The notes under the pieces: model-generated | The model's database searches: none | Told to the model about the DNA's origin: nothing | What the model saw: the letters and a program-made list of their open reading frames with translations, nothing else | Position numbers and translations under genes: made by a program | Part shown: piece by piece, positions 63,601-64,000 of the stretch | How the letters are laid out: every line of letters starts with the position of its first letter | How positions within the stretch are numbered: position 1 is the first letter of the stretch | Assembly (NCBI GenBank): GCA_964570585.1 | Contig: CAZMYR010000001.1 | Location: forward strand, 1 to 64,000 | DNA from: G020354945 sp964570585 | GTDB lineage: Bacteria; Omnitrophota; Gorgyraeia; JABMRG01; JAFGKX01 | DNA: 64,000 nucleotides | Reading direction: 5' to 3'

Positions 63601-64000
63601 TCCACATCCGGTCTTTCTATGCTCCAGTAGGCAGTATCCGTATCAACTTCAGTATCTGCTGCTGCCAGCAGCCAGACCATAAGCTGCTCCGGAGCAAACT
63701 GATAGGTTCCAAGCTCATCACCTAAGGCCAGGCGCAGCCAGGTTACCAACATATGAGGCAAGTCTGTAAAGTTCTGAGGACCAGCTAATTTTGCCTTGGT
63801 CCAGTTTCCTTCAATTATATTAATGCTAGTCCTTTTTTCTCCATCTTCACCTTTTATCTTCTTACTTTCATAAAGCAAATTCTGGGGATTATTAACCCAG
63901 ACATGGACACAAAAGGCGTCCGGCAATAAACCTCCACCCTTTTCTTCAACTTCTTTAATGGCCGGTGCAGTAGTCAACTCATATAGGACAGCTAAGGCTA
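42615..64000 (-). CDS. Giant membrane protein with NdvB-like glycosyltransferase (5' end outside window)
   Basis: The frame runs open through the right edge; TTG at 63977 is only an internal Leu codon, because in-frame sense codons continue to 64000. At least 7128 residues are encoded. Residue numbers count from 63977. In order: unknown N-terminal region; coiled coil (about 790-910); a Gly-rich beta-barrel-like stretch (1256-1406); long beta-rich repeats including five YAP repeats; an alpha/alpha-toroid-like region (3690-4045); membrane helices from 4115; HEKIH at 4308; a GT2/NdvB-like module (5080-5480) with flanking membrane helices; an internal lipobox-like LLTGC at 5900-5904; HEAT repeats (5961-6040); HEVWH at 6177; then KSSPSG (6264), 2H-phosphoesterase-like, KASSAG (6536), DUF218, KASSAG (6838) and a last unknown module. 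It is probably an envelope-spanning machine for glycan synthesis or attachment. Ends VLSQA. Confidence 0.85.
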   Translation of the reverse strand, partial: ALAVLYELTTAPAIKEVEEKGGGLLPDAFCVHVWVNNPQNLLYESKKIKGEDGEKRTSINIIEGNWTKAKLAGPQNFTDLPHMLVTWLRLALGDELGTYQFAPEQLMVWLLAAADTEVDTDTAYWSIERPDVELGEELTTEELRRLGFEGLEDIKSLREIKAALTKNRKFLGIFGQDAIIAEANSFVEGKGFYVYHPKNPEKAYFFKVSDQKIYHTDARLTQIQEACRYVYLRDGRGNRIKENGRYKLQKQVLYQLRMYDERVRKFLESDRPEENRWLKEGHMFLIPTGRDMQRMSQIITYMQEARGAVLIDPQTGKPFFSEDIPSIIPANMPLARKNTFTRANDGESFLMTQSFVSRRGELVMPSLRDMDLRYQLFTGKRILCGVRLDETTEIVDEEGLLPANLIFRRIPIKRFERAKDAEGNLIRQKLTRPERDFYKRLLKQLEDRLKRVNEQLRFAAGTTEQAKLKESAEALKKNIELFEDILKNGKPKIKEVTRYEYRIETKDKAYLESLGFTEVDKKEAAHLYFMPNVEEVNLKTEYGQPVRIEVDVDGRITSVTIDGKDIDQDSLEINLGAVIENEQNFVAGFEADVVKNIKAIIYTPDAIYLQDIEGRLRDISGNIITEYKSLEGKPLALHIIKENRVIDLFGKKINYPGIGEVTLGEDTLVSFEYPNQVTYIDSEGNPQVIPAVIEYTDTHHQMEEKRQEAEASRTIGDRLPYLGERTFGYQLNPYTRIPTVREPKVEETALGLFETEYGKKIRAYILENIKRFGGKKGLVKRLLDITEKSPQAIEEELKKEAESASLSLEEYKQILYLYLKRNEEHLISRQNIRKERLQSVIRMLEQTGALTAKLQYERYFQALQLQYNQWQKEVIDDINGLIQEYQDEQDELRQRIEQTEETIADNPGMDPAMKQALENYILSCEDGIEGIEANIGGMQSDIDRYGVAVDFENNPNGANNRWTELQRYARNVNWGYYGQMDFEDYLAQMPEEAREEFLEILARDAGYFKYREETIIDAYDWYLGLDASEARLSMAAEAVLDKSFKFLLEERHMRMLRTKVLGQITPEVEEDLEKTLAASSKQIRAYLEDAVEKIAAKEEWSAEYTQRALSHVRDFSVKIALNRDAFSDLIFTYEELHNIGFGEVTGFDWINWERLLALPIGYELNTRTSAIEDIYRINRNARVHGLLVNHKLADGKFIKLVALPLEIEWEGKDKKSAGTLMAGPFAGEYIEYLDLDMVSNRRKFTETTSTVYGLFAHPSIDINDRVMLSGVGLLAVNEGNGLNQVEGTTTAMGGKIDYTVSGNFSLFAKTGWVDGKATGITNIHDFDGNPIGIKPSAKASIFNTGAGFNYTDPRTGIKMTLGLERFGEDSGVDSGIETPYIDIADNLQARFEGRAFLGSETLYSSGLEFAYGEIPTTKDMLDEAKAWIKRTSLPTEEVRGMPWPGLTGEVRIDEAMEEFGVSPARSPMTSGTQHFIRQMAQNPTGFPTRPGLSFTLTRNNVYVAESDEGLAPQIYETYLDIFNRKARSIKPVSEQEATAFFNDRIGVDNAERKIPGQREDITSSVRLGLSMLRHIKRYPEADISEQIGSYLYQLAEDILRRQGKDGAIYADKRHTEINPLDNLTVRKFLNEYSKHLRIKPGKPKRYTKAAERITRWVNRNRALIWNRQYNRVYSRITAGQTKGLFGLFKSIKYKQKEPGNLREALAWLLFLEEGEVERVTGSDLRSILHSIGKDNHKTVTARIEEGTGQYREVTISGIGEKEGEVDVEATLLRAYVYKQKISPSLIGVVNHNLQDSAITTAGGSFPRYIREGSVIDRGRADPGITAFYRLVYRQGIPDDKLAGEEAQRQREIDEKYKKFIQEARKRQQYIEEATEGRGLKRYLFVPSFTAAKLYDFTEYNFVNHTGQIKIEGLFKGDTDKYIEEIERYRRMSETDINIDKIEAQALLIGNTDKRTLAERYHIIKTVQDDGSVVYLLEAEEKGKPRKIILTAADKLLVDKKTGRLLKVVHLPEIMRATLAALIEYRNLLGGKNGLAVSWDTFKVEELTGQDFNRILVLGYMTPEQRELCYVNIDETTADDGRILHYIALPGGERHYLEGLVYTPEMMEEEAVFVEDEKGNLVEKTLFELSDIKKDSEGYYVIIDEERYKETGGKEGREDLDADIPVPMQYAPSLDIRYMRLIPQDGRLPKVVMCLSKARINEELTRIQDNYAIIRVSDGEDEYIKTKEGLSKYALRKKLIVDKYTKKAHLVTFARVEINGEWNWYPVDFVKESLDGKDANKGYLQLGFNWADVVKEKISEDKSKNEVVYEVYNKVTKKSSISTFRNGWLVRKEEEGIWLPDEGFVDIATTYHEEKGYPLKTIRVDDGSLFYDFSEITYFEDIGHVTGFTKRKAYKIRAYTRTEYDRSGHRVAEIRFTLDEQSRIIEEENIVNGEFTIITYKDSGEEDLRITFENKDKYKERKRDEYIEIAKAFKETQTIENIQKALKLGIVSIPVSLGNFFIGYQYAPAQKDVKYKTFNSLEELDASGYVRFTEVKAAKNFRLDDGWQDIEFFDIRHDGVRIAKAINGEISFAVLNKARKVIGENTYKYNEATEQIGELKRYSNNSRRVYIGINPGVGAVSDGELNPQNTTVAVLASKPATGYDKVITATASDVHEMKNGEEREELQWVHIEYAKGNSEIEQANDRSAYARDKRFVVDIRHLGLETKDGKAIEQLNFICKDNNLANIEERPKEYSSKHKVKEELREFAVVAIIKGDTFGDKITRAFYGKSLYEAQKKFIEFENKPENKGIEIEETIKGRVSEVHSTTDAFTYVGIFEPQKGGMRRIKIENYTLNGQKPINIDATTQVYGTLSVELLDSKGNPKGALLYYIDENEMAFEGRKADEVAENPRNVEMKPEGEEKDNLKLTLKEVAGEIDKYAPIATDVKKRQPDGTLKPVAVNIDKLGRTVGYYDVQKRIFSYSRYDELNQEEGEHAFKLNEGEKLFETALDIARLESWSADPESGHYKGQSYVYIVDTTKLDISDDKLKEVGIGRGRYILTAADLTELGINRYAPAVERIVRIAQMHNNKSNVPIPPLALYCARIPGRDKTYARIWDDTVEIVIKHKSQNPQPGDVVSKTYERIDNPNGTIGFDKFFGKSVRVNFEDLPQAAKDRMNKHGHGAGVINDYYIAFYRLEQDDRKVYYEDMNKLPDGRWLSMIVDSEGLLYYLIRRFSFGNAIYTVINYDRRGFEDNSITYDVVLDENNNIIKETKKREDDVVKRDIMRNPYLPDMLAGRYIVKKSTKYAPNGDILYTGEVWVDARTGEERLVIDRRIGSKGEPAQKIVYSLPEVTDTPFAYHTLVPGNHLDLRLANGRDDASGFEFLYFYLDADKDTVEFEVEVTDGRTTKKVPLWIPVGMNKIHFKNGKEADRYSVVVAPIDSIQHGNIRVLSIQALKDAGIDITSIEAVRLYYKGAEPIRLGFTTVQLLGDGAISGRGKELKRIYKNHIISGVDVDSDHILATFTSRQGTTTFRIMDRDGSHLLGVRSPRLEANQPRWYTTVYDVNSNQDEPIPRYILDANGNFISLCKMAKLPDGRVAIYEIPDPDGIAGNVLTVVNPAIMNQLEGVVALAYGDNYDIVYPVKGDDWLGRHFSALHVNVVPTVARKLGLLKDPNVDEEVKKRAPKITTIEEYENRYKQIKLLPTLFENLTLPYSEEVAPLAIGGVELDAAVEMLINSQNEKTGLIPTSPYSDYVDTVYELKYIVPFLLRSKKDEALAAVKKILEFYSNQRTIDGKQKALTRFYHLYTGNPEELILKSAEDEVVVFESKATALAQIAAADAAFKLAEKAEREEDKLAAIATARRFLETALSFRRKAGDDGFAQYMEYAGKEKVYYPVGTNSEAYLLLKYVDELDKDTLPEEIKKRLEEININIADVLKKQKEWLINHVLPVLEEQGCVPKSIREVKDWRSGKIRLLAEFLSSPDDWLSFLEAANVMGVNGGKLKASLDNLVRAHGVTVDGKWGLDWKNKITLRREGDAISPELTARFLRMAVKLNHGNATNWAIAELNKYPSVGASLMPELIVKDFDKISQNNVDSGQGFIIIPGSPSISTAEILLDAEGRVIESTMPAVPVAQRDTERFIADYSIETWINASSLLVAALIILGVSRHLIVKSRVAKTKPAKRKRHPKTGSPPVIPDGDKEPTEDQKMPISTRILKWCSGAGAVTATAFGIMAFLFDLPVIFAILSGLASIYTIRRIITLIFIRRAFVNSNINIRGPDGQEREIVHYNADPNARQIEYLCLDEEYRPEGRLEGRKRVFDNLPNIPLLTSIAESVILSHEKIHAAGYGEIVACTMTWTLSFSIIKNALTSLLSGIKRWFLKLSRRKKITVITSVVVGVVAVAFLGLSPAAAILIKWLAAHWNVVLLFVLPTYKLVVLIYSRIWQTTAQRYYRRAKDETPSEILGTEKEREQIINAAHKRFADKVLETVTPFMSNKERQLFIKRKFTASDARAEVTFLYSLMAIYNLIFAKEVSDIKDNNPGMELRHAILKAKTTRGLDSLDNYVKDLGSYFGREIVKGNYVFDVDEKEDRVEIHVHVRPDAERGDYVNGKLRLEKVLEQFGALPGRPNRYLNAFNNLTQAQKDALQSYTMSKEEFDGLPATIRYMLRRARVPGKYNNALISHLETYLFQIRGRIRDAIVQGAEQEDDGEYRGILEESGITEGTFRREEYEKFSKTKGPRGVNPILFRISDFLPDFVLLMLNILHFGTQAGITGSAAGLWYGITTALASLSLSWLLIPVIIFISAALIINIITECYSLAHFNGKGIARKFLAVVPVAGIVFLSMLSLPGMGIGAVLLLMLVKSILALEAFSLLAFSRSLLGLMVYDVSRPSAYVGRPRAVLLVLMQHIIFLTVGTFMGSASLNWFGLHFGEHLLRTWWSAFAFFRAAYLMKTGTYHFMTFIFSWLKPTKGPGKDSLPLTGKPLAEAEKQKRSEEKTLIIYVGDPLDSPSRGKPADITKEVMRAWSALPKKYKDGSIEKIMENMGYDYKGWRALDLDGLPLFKVLLKDKKITEKDLYDWVDFMHKAEHDSEVMFVTPDQFEEDMPRDLRIGIKRSDDKDAPLDYNLTNEEKAKILLGAEIARHVTELMAVSKCRDVAANLYTKSVALGKEGIPDKFNFLIVQNQIKEYEQEGQVASRWAEGKAPGFVKWQKKLARLIELGSNIGYQKYLDERGIQAADRETRRCRAETFRHSTPFSCKAGAMNAMFTKPELMVGATSMVIVDRNATKLNTPKFAEDVMRMRENPNISIMPAYRNTTFLGTPTAISSFLIEFGHGQAMHGIVDKVGTGWENISSVSYRKLLAKELGLNYPLAPITRGMEQFSNSYLDRFFGMIGYSPNAPHQSEDLVAVLLEVYNKISLGEVPESAISEAIAFKMRESFGLDEWSGKAPTRWSGGLYQAEGEPLVQFANHMGPESYFEKRIRRGYGSYFMDSPMSLLNIIALPFEILFNATPFIGVHIIYWMIGTFYNQILRLNGMLARIRARGFLVGFGEWIETLFFDMILFAPRLGIEAFGQIRAYLGLTYEFVASKAETKIDSLSVNKGIFVIERIKSIRDYFTRDILKNLKSDTQGFLGGLKAVMVLGAIMFIFNLWAISILGISNVVLLGIHLIFTSGMLLGPYVMFNPIGDRPGNIAYFMAKVFGAALGIGVMVGLGLGITIAGWWALAPTLAGLVFIGYLFRQYQRAVEEMVKTHPERARIISTIFRSFAISAFLSVWIVAAAAVPLPIALDVPFWVLNANRLILVFAGLITLPLTFVIISHLADNVLFKKYSRKISDLEKRYYDMRRGQGHPEMRYEIAVGGDLVQELRILWHQRAYKLIKQETKDLKELLPQIAPESKKLRANKIKILIKKIKNIIKYFARNNSIFLLLSSLSMLLTGCFRNKDKMSKDEISLLILLIIFITPFVLGILKEFYEWWGEVSPYWDARCKIWHMRLKRYRAIIIALGAIGDDRAKQVLFNKATTDSPNRVKAAIILGGLGDKRAAGSLFKLLHESNVSARTKAKAIRVLKKLGCNVDTDFKQLSQPYPATTTVTDVVPSVTATATYSDGRVTLTATEGEFKPGEKKKLEQHLTRAFSEQGIKDDVTFTVVVSSDQEQVGQHKPSIIEINRYLLQEPWLEQLKTGTKEETKEEFAKRQARHTKTYDAFLHGVVWHEVWHLNHPDALEYEALEATVEYFKANPELLKAAEVVLYPQVKNALFGDEWRAILRQARREPDTDVDAQLQELASSSLKLYYPVKTSKSSPSGEKKIYPESRSALDKKYDTLHNETRKKIEQDRGITRDDLTRNRDYYTETGQPLTGQAVGAVIEWPKQPQSQELIANLVSLQEQIARDIPGDIVLWSKPQRTTPAENGAVGFHTSVFSSKKDYKGDAPEDILLKTDSVKRILEKAEPFDVTFEGAILSSVGIVMAIGYVDNPQLTQIRDNMSGIFPKKIFPGSFRQDAVHVVLGRVNRPVSADELKQLFDAVNKNRNKYIGKATANNILYAVWEGPITQTYCSRELANVSLTQTEGKTKASSAGTVLKKEIIDALVKIFDYLAQRDTEQPSADLLWLFGNSRLEYIMRAEELYRAGNVKNIFISGGVGHETKFLITNLKKAGYKLPIFDEIPDIEKKSNQELKTAGVSEARLIKETLIMKGVDESHIIIETASTQTEENVRNGLDVLSAEVNSSDSEDRRAEKQKVRDNHCSLNELDTVILMQHPMLQRRTVATYDKIVNGPENSSYLRIRRIGYAPPIDTSTLIDEFPYFAELAVEEVPKLTEYGPAGKGFMVAVEIPADIQKAKEELARFIGKTTPPPESTSTIGAAGKPSVTKTEAPKASSAGEIKVQVEELNKNKTASFAGVENIAAIENIIYSNQDIPQEDIEAAKQALLAVLQDEKADIFVREMATYALRLFADRYVIKSLMEVAASKEVAKAPPAKEPMPEQIRGLNLTQIADYSLEYQIAKALLDYAPEGEIAVKLNNQAIVIYSDALKESRALQQLVLSAGRDGRKFCLVNKERNMHTLLASLEVKGITRDHFDYVFTAQMNVENIAYKLQSKDGITQVRVFASAKEDLDVWTRQKVVEALIMLLKDKRFEIISDLSDLHEDYIREHEQVLSQA
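43700..44354 (-). other. DUF218 (YdcF/SanA/ElyC-like) module
   Basis: Residues about 6542-6760. LLWLFGNS..EYIMRAEELYRAG, KNIFISGG, EARLIKETLIMKGV and IIIETASTQTEENVRN are the standard landmarks of the family, whose members act in envelope processes such as lipid-carrier recycling. An unusual insert follows near 6690-6730. Confidence 0.85.
44390..45170 (-). other. 2H phosphoesterase-like module
   Basis: Residues about 6270-6530. FHTSVF and VHVVLGR supply the two H-x-(T/S/V)-x motifs of the 2H (LigT/CPDase) fold with suitable spacing. The second motif lacks the usual Thr/Ser, so activity is uncertain. Confidence 0.45.
45200..45800 (-). other. HEVWH metalloprotease-like module
   Basis: Residues about 6060-6260. 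WHEVWHLNHPDALEYEALEAT contains HExxH at 6177-6181 with several downstream Glu that could be the third zinc ligand. It sits just before the first KSSxxG hexapeptide. Confidence 0.5.
45860..46097 (-). other. HEAT-type repeats
   Basis: Residues about 5961-6040. ALGAIGDDRAKQVLF, AAIILGGLGDKRAAGSLFKLL and KAIRVLKKLG are consecutive HEAT/PBS-lyase-type helical hairpins, probably for protein contacts. Confidence 0.8.
46625..47600 (-). other. Multi-helix membrane block after the glycosyltransferase
   Basis: Residues about 5460-5785 contain several strongly hydrophobic segments, as expected for the pore-forming helices that follow the catalytic domain in processive polysaccharide synthases. Confidence 0.75.
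47540..48740 (-). other. Processive GT2/GT84 (NdvB-like) glycosyltransferase module
   Basis: Residues about 5080-5480. CKAGAMNAMF, VIVDRNATKL, QSEDLVAVLLEVYN and APTRWSGGLYQ match the KAGALN, DxD, ED and QxxRW motifs of processive synthases and cyclic beta-glucan synthases. The DxD motif reads DRN, so donor binding could be altered. Confidence 0.75.
51845..52910 (-). other. Alpha/alpha-toroid-like region
   Basis: Residues about 3690-4045. AAVEMLINSQNEKTGLIPTSPYSDYVDTVYELKYIVPF with following paired helices and WGLDWKNK resembles six-hairpin glycosidase-like domains such as those associated with NdvB-type proteins. Catalytic residues cannot be assigned. Confidence 0.45.
54141..57510 (-). repeat. 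Divergent beta-rich repeats with a YAP motif
   Basis: QYAPSLDIRYMRL (near 57490), QYAPAQKDV (56483), KYAPIATDV (55243), RYAPAVERI (54853) and KYAPNGDI (54153) recur, each followed by charged beta-strand sequence with DG turns. They look like diverged copies of one unit mixed with YD/Rhs-like strands. Confidence 0.5.
59762..60212 (-). other. Outer-membrane beta-barrel-like stretch
   Basis: Residues about 1256-1406 alternate Gly and aromatic or hydrophobic residues in short strands (VGLLAVNEG, FSLFAKTGWVDG, NTGAGFNYTDP, KMTLGLERFG, FEGRAFLGS, GLEFAYGE). This is the texture of outer-membrane barrels, but there are too few strands for a complete barrel. Confidence 0.4.

Noticed and set aside
63975..63977. 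TTG as translation start of the 42615 gene
   Set aside because: In-frame sense codons continue to the window edge, and no signal peptide or ribosome-binding site is present; it is an internal Leu.

Overview
The window is almost entirely one-directional: six very long reading frames fill about 60 kb of minus strand, broken only by a 2.6 kb stretch (11.7-14.3 kb) of small genes. The first and last giant genes run off the window. Six adjacent proteins of >2338, 1501, 3924, 3292, 1900 and >7128 residues, moderate-to-low GC, PilZ proteins, dispersed GTCATTGCGAG-type palindromes and multi-enzyme fusions behind signal peptides suggest Candidatus Omnitrophota or a similar ultra-small host-dependent bacterium. 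That placement is inference; no rRNA or ribosomal gene is present to confirm it.

Layout, in transcription order from right to left. (1) >64000-42615: a giant membrane protein with no visible start. It has coiled coils, beta-rich repeats, an alpha/alpha-toroid-like region, many membrane segments, a processive GT2/NdvB-like glycosyltransferase, HEAT repeats, HExxH motifs, a 2H-phosphoesterase-like module and a DUF218 module. (2) 42304-36602: signal peptide, Cys-rich domain, nucleoside-diphosphate-kinase-like, UDP-sugar pyrophosphorylase-like and CYTH triphosphatase modules. (3) 36212-26334: UDP-sugar pyrophosphorylase-like, GT-A-like, kinase-like, GlmU-like nucleotidyltransferase and cupin modules, preceded by a perfect consensus promoter and a structured leader. 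(4) 26142-14368: cupin glucose-6-phosphate-isomerase-like, mannose-6-phosphate-isomerase-like, a large unassigned region and a class II aldolase-like module. (5) Small-gene island: HicBA, an orphan HicB with a vestigial hicA, PilZ, and a DUF433/DUF5615 toxin-antitoxin pair whose toxin carries a nonsense codon. (6) 11709-7204: HELGH metalloprotease-like, WcaJ-type sugar-phosphate transferase and GT2. (7) 7016-<1: HExxH motifs and a GDPD module.

The genes share a construction plan that looks like an undescribed system. Every visible N-terminus is a signal peptide followed within about 30 residues by an LRP (or LRA) motif. The three largest carry a recurring hexapeptide, K[SA]SSAG and variants, at module boundaries (14 copies). 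Two end in a homologous C-terminal module finishing AALIAA, and remnants of their 3' ends plus hairpin are scattered in the island.

Read together, the recognisable modules trace sugar phosphate (isomerases, aldolase) to nucleotide sugar (NDK-like, UDPGP-like, GlmU-like) to glycan (sugar transferase, GT2, NdvB-like). These are normally cytoplasmic soluble enzymes. Here they are fused into apparently exported polyproteins, some with eroded metal ligands. They could form a cell-surface scaffold, a processed polyprotein, or effectors acting in a host or prey cell; the sequence alone cannot decide.
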